NCBI GenBank assembly: GCA_004347695.1
Contig: SLTK01000011.1
Coordinates: 47,601 to 111,600, forward strand
Direction: 5' to 3'
Length of the DNA stretch: 64,000 nucleotides
From: Chloroflexota bacterium
GTDB taxonomy: Bacteria; Chloroflexota; Anaerolineae; Anaerolineales; Anaerolineaceae
In this document: positions 1-7,313 of the stretch, piece after piece
Numbering within the stretch: position 1 is the stretch's first letter
How the letters are laid out: each line of letters starts with the position of its first letter
Notes under the pieces: model-generated
Seen by the model: the letters and a program-made list of their open reading frames with translations, nothing else
Told to the model about the DNA's origin: nothing
The model's database searches: none
Position numbers and translations under genes: made by a program

Positions 1-38
1 CCGGGCTGGAAGCGCTGGCGAAAACCGTGCTTGGGAAG
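1..38 (+). repeat. Left copy of a 38-bp direct repeat (second copy at 1403-1440)
   Basis: Positions 1-38 are identical to 1403-1440. The left copy may be longer, because it runs off the window edge. The repeat pair brackets the secreted beta-propeller gene and includes the 3' end of the gene to the left, so it looks like a segmental duplication, or the scar of an insertion that duplicated the target gene's end. Confidence 0.9.
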
Positions 39-44
39 CACTAG
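1..44 (+). CDS. 3' end of a gene cut by the window edge, probable polysaccharide flippase
   Basis: Only the last 13 codons and a TAG stop (42-44) are present; the frame reads GLEALAKTVLGKH. The same nucleotides recur at 1403-1440, where more sequence is visible: a hydrophobic stretch followed by a DPDDLAGLEAL tail, the kind of C-terminus seen in oligosaccharide flippases. The assignment is therefore indirect. The two copies diverge immediately after the shared GGGAAG, giving different last residues (His here, Val in the second copy). Confidence 0.4.
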   Translation, partial: GLEALAKTVLGKH

Positions 45-105
45 AAGGGCACAATTTGGTTCGCGGGATACCCGTTCTGCAGAAGCACTGGCGTAATGAG
101 CCCGA

Positions 106-1122
106 CTACCGAATTATTACGGGTAAATAAACGTAACTTTCACTCGTTCGCCTGAGAATGACGCCGCTTTGCCCCACCGTGAAACCAGTGCCATCCGTTA
201 AAAAGAATACACTTTTTAAGTTCGTGGCAATGCCACTGGTCTCGGTTTGCCAGGTTTCACCGCCATCAATAGTGGTCAGAATCAGCCCGCTAGAGCCAAC
301 CACCCAACCCTGTAGAGCACTTATAAAATAAACGCCCTCCAGTCTAGTGGTTGTGCCGCTGTTCTTGGGAGTCCAGGTGTCCCCACCGTCTGCCGTGTAC
401 AGGATGGTACCGCTATCGCCAACAACCCAACCATGCGTAGAATCCAGCATTTGAATTCCATACAGGGTCTGGCTGGTATTGCTTGTCTGACCGGAGAAGT
501 TTGGCGTGCCGCTGGCATTTGTTATGTGGACGATGACTCCATCGGTACCAATTACCCAACCTTCGTTTGTGCTGACAAAGTACAAATCATTCATGATCCC
601 CATACTGATGGGCGACCAAAAATTAAACGTGACGTCATTATTATCGGCGAAGGTATACCGCCAATAAGCCCGGTTGGTGCCGCTGGCTCCTACAACCCAG
701 ATTGTATTTGCTGATACCGGGAAAGAGGCAGCTCGGGCATTGGTAGAAGAGGCGTCTCGGAAGCCAGACCAGTTCGCACCCCCATCCCTTGTGCGCGCAA
801 CTACTTTTGTTCCGCTGACCCAGCCAGTATTCGTGTCAATGAAACGGACACTATTATAGCCATCCCCTGAATATACGCCAGAAATCGAAATGGGATTCCA
901 GGTAGCACCGCCGTCAACGGTATTGAGAAAGGTATTTGTTCCCCCGGTTACCCACCCTTGCAGGTTGTTAATAAAAAAGACATTGTTGAGATAATTGGCC
1001 GTCCCACTTGGGACAGGTGCCCAAGAGTACGAATCCACAGAAGCATAGGACGCTGCAGGCTGCACATTTCCACCAAGAATGAGCAGAATGCAAAATACAA
1101 GCAGGCAATGCCAGAATTTCAT
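106..1122 (-). CDS. Secreted Ycf48/Hcf136-like beta-propeller protein
   Basis: The 338-residue product has a signal peptide (about residues 1-25, hydrophobic core CLLVFCILLILGG) and then repeated sequence blades. Each blade pairs a GWV(T/S/I/V)G motif with a DGG.TW (Asp-box/BNR-like) turn; DGGATW, DGGANW, DGGDTW and DGGETW are all visible. This is the pattern of Ycf48/photosystem II stability-type and sialidase-like propellers, which in non-phototrophs are secreted proteins of unknown role. The protein ends in YVYLPVIIR, an aromatic-Leu-Pro-aliphatic-Arg tail that may be a sorting or anchoring signal. A strong GGGAGGGG ribosome site precedes the ATG. The gene lies inside a duplicated segment (repeats 1-38 and 1403-1440), suggesting recent insertion. 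Confidence 0.8.
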   Translation of the reverse strand: MKFWHCLLVFCILLILGGNVQPAASYASVDSYSWAPVPSGTANYLNNVFFINNLQGWVTGGTNTFLNTVDGGATWNPISISGVYSGDGYNSVRFIDTNTGWVSGTKVVARTRDGGANWSGFRDASSTNARAASFPVSANTIWVVGASGTNRAYWRYTFADNNDVTFNFWSPISMGIMNDLYFVSTNEGWVIGTDGVIVHITNASGTPNFSGQTSNTSQTLYGIQMLDSTHGWVVGDSGTILYTADGGDTWTPKNSGTTTRLEGVYFISALQGWVVGSSGLILTTIDGGETWQTETSGIATNLKSVFFLTDGTGFTVGQSGVILRRTSESYVYLPVIIR

Positions 1123-1251
1123 GTTCCCCTCCCATATTCAATTGTCGGAAAAAATTGATATGAAATTAGCCAAATCTAAATAATTTTTTAGACTTGCGTT
1201 TTTATTTTAGCTCTTTTCCACATTAAAGCATATTAAAAACACGCCTCAATT

Positions 1252-1446
1252 TTGGAAATATGCCAACCAAAAGCCCTAAGAACCGATTGCTCCTTGATTT
1301 CCGGACTGGGTTTAATTGTGTACCTGGCAGCCATTTATCTGCACCCGGCATTTACCGAAGTTCAAAGCCTGATGTTCCGGTGGCTCGACCCGGATGACCT
1401 GGCCGGGCTGGAAGCGCTGGCGAAAACCGTGCTTGGGAAGGTTTAA
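1252..1446 (+). pseudogene. Duplicated C-terminal fragment of the flippase-like gene at the window start
   Basis: The frame is open from a TTG at 1252 to TAA at 1444-1446. The part from about codon 17 on resembles a membrane-protein C-terminus: a hydrophobic helix (GLGLIVYLAAIYL) and then a charged tail rich in Asp and Leu. Its last 38 bp match positions 1-38 exactly. There is no convincing ribosome site, and the first codons do not look like a natural N-terminus. I read it as a 5'-truncated duplicate, not a functional gene. Which copy is ancestral cannot be told from this window. Confidence 0.55.
1403..1440 (+). repeat. Right copy of the 38-bp direct repeat
   Basis: Identical to positions 1-38. 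The sequence after the repeat differs (GTTTAACCC here, CACTAGAAG in the left copy), so one duplication end point is exactly at the GGGAAG. Confidence 0.9.
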
Positions 1447-1455
1447 CCCTGTCAG

Positions 1456-1551
1456 TCAGCGCTCATTCGGGCTTATCAAGATCAAATTAAAGATCAAGAT
1501 GCCAGCAGCGATCAACCCGGCAACTACCAGGGTAACGGCTGTGGCGAACAT
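1456..1551 (-). CDS. Possible 31-residue single-span membrane peptide
   Basis: A short minus-strand frame runs from ATG at 1551 to TGA at 1456. It would encode MFATAVTLVVAGLIAAGILI followed by FNLILISPNER, one hydrophobic helix with a short polar tail. A GAGG lies five bases before the ATG. An in-frame stop just upstream rules out a much longer version. I do not recognise the peptide. Small single-span proteins are common subunits or regulators in membranes, but a chance hydrophobic frame cannot be excluded at this length. Confidence 0.25.
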   Translation of the reverse strand: MFATAVTLVVAGLIAAGILIFNLILISPNER

Positions 1552-1680
1552 CTGGGCCTCGATATATCCCTCGCGAATTATTGATTAACTTTGTCAAGAA
1601 TTAATGCATCCAAAACCTGAAACCTGTCGTAATATAATTATGATAAGTTTTATCCGATTTACAACAAAAGGAGAAACTCG

Positions 1681-2154
1681 ATGAAAGGTTTGAATCCAAT
1701 CAAAGCCTTGCCAGTACTGGCCCTAATTCTGCTTCTCTCGGTAATCGGCTCAGCAAGCCCGGTTTTTGCTGCCGTGATCGATGGGGCAGATACGGGCGGA
1801 CGGCCGATTGAAGTCTTCATGACCGGAGCAGCGGAAAGACCTGGCCCGGGAGATCCCGATGGTACGGGTACAGCCTTCTTTACCTTCAACCCTGGGCAGG
1901 GAGAAGTTTGCTTTGTTTTGACGGTTGAAAATATCGATCCCGCCACTGCCTCGCATATTCACCGGGCTTCAGTCGACGTTGCCGGTCCGGTAGTGATTCC
2001 ACTGGCGCCGCCAACAACCGGTTCCTCCAGCGGCTGTGTTGCTGCAGATCCGGGATTAATTATGGAGATTCTCCAATTCCCGGACCAATTTTATGTCAAC
2101 GTGCATAACCCTGCCTTCCCAGCGGGCGCCGTTCGGGCACAGTTGACCCGGTAA
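1681..2154 (+). CDS. Secreted CHRD-domain protein
   Basis: The 157-residue product begins with a signal peptide ending near SPVFA (about residue 30). The rest is one CHRD domain: a VFMTGAAE start, G.GTAFFTFNPGQGEVCF strand, ENI.....SHIH segment and the typical C-terminal pattern FYVNVHNPAFPAGAVRAQL. CHRD domains occur in metazoan chordin and in many secreted bacterial proteins; the bacterial role is not established. Start choice is clear: AAAGGAG lies eight bases before the ATG. A TATAAT at 1633-1638 could be the -10 box, but no good -35 is present. A hairpin terminator follows at 2198-2228, so it is probably monocistronic. Confidence 0.85.
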   Translation: MKGLNPIKALPVLALILLLSVIGSASPVFAAVIDGADTGGRPIEVFMTGAAERPGPGDPDGTGTAFFTFNPGQGEVCFVLTVENIDPATASHIHRASVDVAGPVVIPLAPPTTGSSSGCVAADPGLIMEILQFPDQFYVNVHNPAFPAGAVRAQLTR

Positions 2155-2197
2155 CCTGTTTATCCAGCCGATCAGGTTGGGACATAGGGACAAATAA

Positions 2198-2228
2198 GGC
2201 CGCTGACATGCGTAGATTGTCAGCGGCC
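2198..2228 (+). terminator. Hairpin terminator after the CHRD gene
   Basis: GGCCGCTGACA (2198-2208) pairs perfectly with TGTCAGCGGCC (2218-2228), an 11-bp stem with a 9-base loop. The sequence after it is only moderately T-rich (TGCTTTAATT), so termination may be imperfect. Confidence 0.7.
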
Positions 2229-2420
2229 TGCTTTAATTGATAAACGCTTTAGCTGGAAACTTTGTCACCGGGCTGGTCTATTTCTAACTGGATGTCGTTT
2301 TCCCAAGCTTTGAGCACAACCCTGCGACGCAGAGTCTTGATTGAAAAAGACTATTTTCGGATGAGGAAGCATGGCCGGTTGGAACGGTTGGCAAATATTT
2401 TTTCGTTACAAAGTCTGGTC

Positions 2421-2816
2421 TTAAGAAACAGTTGGCGGGTAGAACTTGGGGTGCGCTTCGAGTACCAGCCAACGCCTTCCCACCTTTCGCATAACCTGGA
2501 CAACGTAGCCCCTTAAAACCCGCTCGCCATCTGGAGATGTGATTTCAAGTCCACCCTGCCAGATCGCAAACTCCGGCGTCAGCATACGAATGGTTCCGCG
2601 TTCCAGGCTAACTACCGCACCAGGCATGGTTTGATGAAGCAGCTGGTCGTAAGCACTTTCAAGTTCGGCGCGGCCCCGCTGGATATCACCGCTCACGCCC
2701 ACACGGGTACCATCTTCGGTAAAGAACAATGCGGCGGCTTTCGCGTCGCCTTTGTTCCAGGCTTCTTTGAACGCTTCTATCTCTTTATAAATCGTCTGCA
2801 ATTCATCCTGCGCCAT
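2421..2816 (-). CDS. SnoaL/NTF2-like (SgcJ/EcaC-type, DUF4440) protein
   Basis: The 131-residue protein has the cone-shaped NTF2-like signature: an N-terminal helix with FKEAWNKGDAKAAALFFTED, then RGRAELE and curved strands ending in a VVQVMRKVGRRWLVLEAH segment. Related proteins bind small molecules or act as uncharacterised enzymes; no substrate can be inferred. A longer frame reaches 2933, but the ATG at 2816 is preceded by GGAGG at ideal spacing, so I start there. A TATAAT (2854-2859, minus strand) could be its -10 box. The gene stands alone. Confidence 0.8.
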   Translation of the reverse strand: MAQDELQTIYKEIEAFKEAWNKGDAKAAALFFTEDGTRVGVSGDIQRGRAELESAYDQLLHQTMPGAVVSLERGTIRMLTPEFAIWQGGLEITSPDGERVLRGYVVQVMRKVGRRWLVLEAHPKFYPPTVS

Positions 2817-3081
2817 TTTTACCTCCGAGAAATCGTTAACTATATTAGTAATCATTATATATCTGTTTACCGCGTAATCGGCTGAAACAGAATAAATTTT
2901 CAGAACTCTAATATGAGGCGGCAACCCTGACAAAAATTATGATGCGTATGGCGACCAGAGTCTGTCGAGACTGCTAGAAATAACGGATGTGCTTGCTTAT
3001 ATCACCAGCGACAATAAATTACCAATGGCAATTTAAAGATTTAAATAACTTTCACGTAGACCGATTCTCACGTCCCCTTGA

Positions 3082-3534
3082 TTAATTTTCCGTGACTTCA
3101 AGGAGTTGAATAGCCTGTCCTTGAGGTCTATTCGGATCATAAACAATGGTATACGTAAACGAAACTCCTTCAAGGGGTGTCTCACCAACCCAATCAATAA
3201 CGGGTTGAGTAATCACCTTGCCATCTAGTTCATATTTATAAGCAGCATATCGATATACTCCGTTTGGTACATCTTTATACTCGGTTATTGCTCCTGCTTT
3301 TATGTCACCAAATTCAAGCTGATCTTTTGGAATAACAACTATCAGGTCGGTTATTAAATAATCGCCGTTATTAATGAGCCGCAAGCGATGGGTTACGGGT
3401 TTTCCGGCGCAACCATGTAAGGTCATGCTTGCAGTAAATAGTATTATCAGACACAGCCATACAAGGCTGCCCCGCCAAGTCCCGAAAGTATCATGACCCT
3501 CGAAATTAGAGGAAGACCTCAATCCTGAGTTCAT
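3082..3534 (-). CDS. Predicted lipoprotein of unknown function
   Basis: The 150-residue product has a long N-terminal region, a hydrophobic segment (LVWLCLIILFTASM) and a lipobox-like LHGC near residue 42, predicting a membrane-anchored lipoprotein. The mature part is beta-rich, with LRLINNGDYLITDLIVVIP and a later FTYTIVYD strand, and resembles a small immunoglobulin-like fold. I do not recognise the family. GGAAAG precedes the ATG at 3534, and a promoter-like pair lies upstream at 3591-3620. Confidence 0.65.
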   Translation of the reverse strand: MNSGLRSSSNFEGHDTFGTWRGSLVWLCLIILFTASMTLHGCAGKPVTHRLRLINNGDYLITDLIVVIPKDQLEFGDIKAGAITEYKDVPNGVYRYAAYKYELDGKVITQPVIDWVGETPLEGVSFTYTIVYDPNRPQGQAIQLLEVTEN

Positions 3535-3590
3535 CTTTCCACAAAAATAATTCGTAAATTTTGAAATAAGGGTAATAGGATTTACTTGTT

Positions 3591-3620
3591 TTTATAGAGC
3601 ACGTTATTTCTATTTTACAA
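3591..3620 (-). promoter_or_regulatory. Sigma70-type promoter candidate for the lipoprotein gene
   Basis: Read on the minus strand: TTGTAA (-35, 3615-3620), an 18-base spacer, then TATAAA (-10, 3591-3596). It is oriented toward the gene starting at 3534 and lies just downstream of the tRNA-Ser repeat region. Confidence 0.5.
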
Positions 3621-3652
3621 GATTAAACTTTATTGCCAAGAGTTAGTTTTAT

Positions 3653-3780
3653 AGCCGAACGGTTTTTGTGAGGGGGAGAGGGCCGCGGTGCGAGCACCCG
3701 CAGCCGAACGTTTTTTGTGAGGCGGAGAGGGTCGCGGTGTGAGCACCCGCAGCCGAACGTTTTTTGTGAGGCGGAGAGGG
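3653..3780 (-). repeat. 49-bp tandem repeat, 2.6 copies, grown from the tRNA-Ser 3' end
   Basis: Units begin at 3653, 3702 and 3751 with AGCCGAACG; the period is exactly 49 bp with a few substitutions. In the tRNA direction each unit repeats the last bases of the tRNA acceptor strand (CCCTCTCC), then a CACAAAAA(A)CG linker, then a short hairpin-like GCGGGTGCTC.CACCGC segment. The third unit overlaps the tRNA itself from 3772. The pattern suggests serial duplication of the tRNA tail and its trailer. Confidence 0.9.
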
Positions 3781-3859
3781 TGGGATTCGAACCCACGGTG
3801 GCCCGGAGGACCACAACGGTTTTCGAGACCGCCCCGTTCAACCACTCTGGCACCTCTCC
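3772..3859 (-). tRNA. tRNA-Ser (anticodon CGA)
   Basis: The minus strand folds as a class II tRNA of 88 bases. The acceptor GGAGAGG (3853-3859) pairs with CCTCTCC (3773-3779). The anticodon loop CTCGAAA sits between paired GCGGT and ACCGT, giving anticodon CGA, which reads UCG. There is a long variable arm closed by GTGG/CCAC, and the T arm is GTGGG-TTCGAAT-CCCAC. The 3' CCA is not encoded (the DNA reads CCT after the discriminator), so it must be added after transcription. Confidence 0.97.
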
Positions 3860-3892
3860 GAAAACTGCAGCGCAATTATAACCGAGGAGTGG

Positions 3893-5287
3893 CTAAATTT
3901 CCAAAATTTGTCCCCAGCCCGGGTAATGAATATTAGTAAAGCCATGCTGAGTCAACAACCCCATGAATACCGTGGCTGCATCTTCCTCGCCGTGCACCAG
4001 GTACATGCCGCGCAGCATGTTTTGGGTGGCTTTGGCATATTTCAGCAGCATGGTTTGGCCGGCGTGCGCCGAAAGTCCGCCAATGGTGACCACTTCCGCC
4101 CTTCGGTCATAGGGCTCGCCAAAGATGCGCACCATCGATTCGCGGTCTGCCAGCCGGCGGCCAAGTGTATGCGGCGCCTGCCAGGAGACGATCAGCACCA
4201 TATTTTTGGGGTTTTGAATGTTGTTGCGCAGGTGATGCAAAATTCGACCGGTCTCCGCCATGCCCGAGGCTGAAATGATGATCATGGGTTCATGCCGATC
4301 GTTGAGCGCTTTCGACTGGTCGACCGACTCGATGTAGGTCAACTGGGGAAAGGTCAGGGCCGGGTGATGTCCACTGTGGACAAATTCCTGGGTCTCGGCG
4401 TCGAACAAATTGGCGTATTTCATAAAAACTTTGGATGTCTCTACTGCCAGCGGCGAATCGACAAATACCGGAATAGCTGGCACCTCACCACCGGACATCA
4501 TGCGATTAAGGGCATATACCAGTTCCTGGGTGCGCCCGACCGCAAAAGACGGGATGATGATTTTGCCGCGGCGTTCGATCGCCCGGCGCACTGCGTCGCG
4601 CAGTTCCACATAGGCGACTTCGGGGTCTTCATGCGGTTTATCGCCGTAGGTGCATTCCATCATTAGATAATCTGCCAGGCTTGGCAATACCGGGTCATTT
4701 AGCAGCGGCAGGCGCTCACGGCCGATATCGCCCGAGAACCAGAATCGGTACTTGCGTCCGTGTTCGTCGATATCGAATACTACCGCCGCTGACCCGAGGA
4801 TATGGCCGGCGTCAACAAAGGTGACCCTCACCCCGGGAACCGGTTCAATAGTCTGGTTATATTCGACCGGCTTAAAGTAATCGGACACCCTTTCGGCGTC
4901 GGCTGCGGTGTAGAGTGGTTCGACCGGCGGTTCGCCGCGTTTGGCGCGTTTTTTGTTCAAAAATTCGACATCCGCTTCCTGGATATGACCCGAGTCACGC
5001 AGCATCACGTCAGCCAGACCGGCGGTGGCGCGGGTGGCGTAAATGGGCGCATTTAGCCCGTGTTTGACCAGATTGGGCAGGTTGCCGGAGTGATCGATAT
5101 GAGCATGCGAAAGGAAAACTGCATCCAGCTTGTCTGGGAGGAAGCCAAATGTGCGGTTGCGCTGGTAATAGTCTTTGCGATGGCCCTGGTAAAGGCCGCA
5201 TTCCAGCAGGATCTGGTATCCATTGACTTCCAATAAATATTGTGAACCGGTTACGGTTTGGGCTGCACCATTAAAATGTATTTTCAT
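3893..5287 (-). CDS. Metallo-beta-lactamase/beta-CASP ribonuclease-like protein
   Basis: The 464-residue protein belongs to the YSH1/CPSF73-like group of MBL-fold RNA-processing nucleases. Zinc ligands are in SHAHIDHSGN (His61, His63, Asp65, His66), with MECTYGD near residue 210 and a C-terminal SAHAGQ motif. The middle region carries a beta-CASP domain (IIPSFAVGRTQEL and SGMAETGRILHHL are typical). It is expected to be a cytoplasmic endo- or exoribonuclease in RNA maturation or decay. Its start overlaps the stop of the upstream RNase D gene by four bases, so the two are translationally coupled: an RNA-turnover operon. Confidence 0.88.
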   Translation of the reverse strand: MKIHFNGAAQTVTGSQYLLEVNGYQILLECGLYQGHRKDYYQRNRTFGFLPDKLDAVFLSHAHIDHSGNLPNLVKHGLNAPIYATRATAGLADVMLRDSGHIQEADVEFLNKKRAKRGEPPVEPLYTAADAERVSDYFKPVEYNQTIEPVPGVRVTFVDAGHILGSAAVVFDIDEHGRKYRFWFSGDIGRERLPLLNDPVLPSLADYLMMECTYGDKPHEDPEVAYVELRDAVRRAIERRGKIIIPSFAVGRTQELVYALNRMMSGGEVPAIPVFVDSPLAVETSKVFMKYANLFDAETQEFVHSGHHPALTFPQLTYIESVDQSKALNDRHEPMIIISASGMAETGRILHHLRNNIQNPKNMVLIVSWQAPHTLGRRLADRESMVRIFGEPYDRRAEVVTIGGLSAHAGQTMLLKYAKATQNMLRGMYLVHGEEDAATVFMGLLTQHGFTNIHYPGWGQILEI

Positions 5288-6426
5288 GACGGCTCCTTTT
5301 GGTGAATAGCGGCCAGAATCCGGTTGCCATATTGTTCAAAACGCCAGGGAAGCTCTTTCATTAACATTCGAAGCTCGTCAGAGGTGGCAGGCGCTTTGAT
5401 GGCAATTTCTTCCAATACCTCTCGCGGCAAAACAACATCCGATTCGACTTCAAGCTTGTGGGCGGTCTCTTTACGCCAATCCCGCAAAATTTCCAGGCGT
5501 TCCAACACTGCATCCGGTCGGCGGTGATTCGCTGGACGGGGAGGTGGAGGTGTAATCATTCCTTGTTTGACGGCGGCCAGTAAGCCGGTGTAATGCCGGT
5601 CGCGCTGCCGGGCTGAAAGCTCCGGAATGTCCGCCAGAGCATCCCATGTCAGCGGCATTTCCTCAGCAATTTTTAAAAGAGTTTGATTGGAAAGGATTTT
5701 AAAGTGTGGTAAATCTGCCCGGCGTGCCTGCTGGTCGCGGTATTCGACCAGCGCCTGGAGGATGCTGCACTGCTGCGAAGTTAGGCTCTGGCTGCCAGGC
5801 AAGCGCCACCAGGCGGGTGGTTCCAGCTCCGTGCTGCCGGCATCCACCCGGGTTACCCGCCGAAAATCCTCCAATGCCAGGGCGAGCAAGCCTTTATCGA
5901 CCAGCTCTGCGTACAACCGGTCGCGCAGATCGATCAAATAATACGAATCAAGGCGGGCATAGGCCAGCATTGCCGGGGACAAGGGCCGTTCCCCCCAATT
6001 GGCACGCTGAAATTTTTTCTCGATAATCACGCCAAATTCTGATTCGAGCATGCTGGCCAACCCGACATTTGTCCGTCCGAGAATGCGGGCGGCTTGCATG
6101 GTGTCGAACACATTGTTGAACTCGAAGTTGAAATCACGTTTCAGGCAAATCAAGTCGTATTCAGCAGCGTGAAAAATTTTTTCAATTTTTGAGTCGGCGA
6201 ACAACTTCCCCAGCGGAGAAAGATCGGGTAGGGCAATCGGGTCAACCATAAAGTCGCTGCCCGGAATCGAAAACTGGATCAAACACACCTGCTCCGCATA
6301 AGCGAAAAGACTGTTTGATTCGGTATCGACGGCTACCCGGGGTTGATTTTCCAACAAATGCGCCAGGTTATTAAGGTCTTTCACCTGATCAACCATCACC
6401 GGTGGCTGGTTGGGCGGTTCCATCAT
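5284..6426 (-). CDS. rnd: Ribonuclease D
   Basis: The 380-residue protein starts with a DEDD-family 3'-5' exonuclease domain: VAVDTESNSLF (Asp34, Glu36) is motif ExoI, KIFHAAEYDLICL is ExoII and LAYARLDSYYL is ExoIII with the tyrosine of the DEDDy class. One HRDC domain follows at about 210-290 and probably a second, divergent one at the C-terminus, matching the size of RNase D. It trims 3' ends of tRNA precursors and other structured RNAs. The downstream beta-CASP gene overlaps its stop by four bases. Confidence 0.92.
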   Translation of the reverse strand: MMEPPNQPPVMVDQVKDLNNLAHLLENQPRVAVDTESNSLFAYAEQVCLIQFSIPGSDFMVDPIALPDLSPLGKLFADSKIEKIFHAAEYDLICLKRDFNFEFNNVFDTMQAARILGRTNVGLASMLESEFGVIIEKKFQRANWGERPLSPAMLAYARLDSYYLIDLRDRLYAELVDKGLLALALEDFRRVTRVDAGSTELEPPAWWRLPGSQSLTSQQCSILQALVEYRDQQARRADLPHFKILSNQTLLKIAEEMPLTWDALADIPELSARQRDRHYTGLLAAVKQGMITPPPPRPANHRRPDAVLERLEILRDWRKETAHKLEVESDVVLPREVLEEIAIKAPATSDELRMLMKELPWRFEQYGNRILAAIHQKEPS

Positions 6427-6632
6427 GGGGTGGATTATAGCCCATTTGGCTGGCGGATTTCCAAATCTAAAAAGTCACGGCTTGAATTTCATTCATTTTT
6501 CTGCGTATTCGGTACAATTTAGGAGTGCGAATATGAAATGCCCGACAAGCCGGGCAAATCGGTCGCAGAGCCTTTGGACTTGCGCGTGGCAATCATTAAA
6601 TCCTTGTGGTATAGTAACTCGGAGGAGGGGCC

Positions 6633-7310
6633 ATGAAAGAACGAATCCTGATCATCGAAGATGACGAAGCCATTGTGCGTGTGCTGCGCCGCAGCCTGGC
6701 GTACGAAGGATACACTATCGATGCCGCCTTTGACGGGGAAACAGGTCTGACGTTGGCACGCGATACGCACCCTGATCTGGTTATTCTGGACTGGATGTTG
6801 CCTGGCATGGATGGTCTTGAGGTTTGTGAACGACTGCGCGGAGGTGGGAATATCCCCATTCTGATGCTGACCGCCAAAGACACGGTTCAGGATCGCGTGC
6901 ATGGCCTGGATGCCGGGGCTGACGATTACATGGTGAAACCTTTCCAACTGGATGAACTGTTGGCACGGGTGCGCGCTCTTCTGCGCCGCACACAACCCGA
7001 ACGCGTTCCAGTCCTCTCCTTTGCCGATTTAAATTTGGACACCTCAACGCGCTTGGCCATGCGTAAGGGGCGGTCGATTTCCCTGACTGCGAAAGAATAT
7101 GATCTGTTGGAACTCTTCTTGCGTCACCCGCGGCAGGTGCTCACCCGCGAGATGATTTTTGACCGTGTCTGGGGGTATGATTTTGGCGGTGAAAGTAATG
7201 TGTTGGACGTCTATATCCGTTATTTACGCCAAAAATTGGAGTTAGAGGGTGAGCAGCGGCTGATTCACACTGCACGCGGTGTGGGTTACGTGCTGCGCGA
7301 CACCGATTAA
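6633..7310 (+). CDS. OmpR/PhoB-family response regulator
   Basis: The 225-residue protein has a receiver domain (1-120) with acidic pocket Asp10/Asp11, phosphoacceptor Asp53 in [12 protein letters not shown], Thr80 and Lys102 (MVKPF). A winged-helix DNA-binding domain follows, with [14 protein letters not shown] and a C-terminal [14 protein letters not shown] recognition segment. It would bind promoter DNA when phosphorylated by the adjacent kinase, three bases downstream. The start is fixed by a GGAGGAGGGG ribosome site. No target genes can be assigned; the neighbouring membrane protein gene is convergent. Confidence 0.95.
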   Translation: MKERILIIEDDEAIVRVLRRSLAYEGYTIDAAFDGETGLTLARDTHPDLVILDWMLPGMDGLEVCERLRGGGNIPILMLTAKDTVQDRVHGLDAGADDYMVKPFQLDELLARVRALLRRTQPERVPVLSFADLNLDTSTRLAMRKGRSISLTAKEYDLLELFLRHPRQVLTREMIFDRVWGYDFGGESNVLDVYIRYLRQKLELEGEQRLIHTARGVGYVLRDTD

Positions 7311-7313
7311 ACT

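Noticed and set aside
1591..1638. TTGTCA and TATAAT as a promoter pair for the CHRD gene
   Set aside because: They are 36 bases apart; only the -10 could be real.
2249..2340. Minus-strand frame ending LKAWENDIQLEIDQPGDKVSS
   Set aside because: The peptide looks gene-like, but a TAG interrupts it upstream and no start or ribosome site is present. It could be the remnant of a lost gene; there is too little to annotate.
3623..3875. Two overlapping minus-strand frames with repeated HRDPLRLTKNVRL-type peptides
   Set aside because: They are translations of the tRNA-Ser gene and the 49-bp repeats.
6482..6518. TTGAAT...TACAAT as promoter of the two-component genes
   Set aside because: The spacing is 25 bases, too long for a sigma70 promoter.
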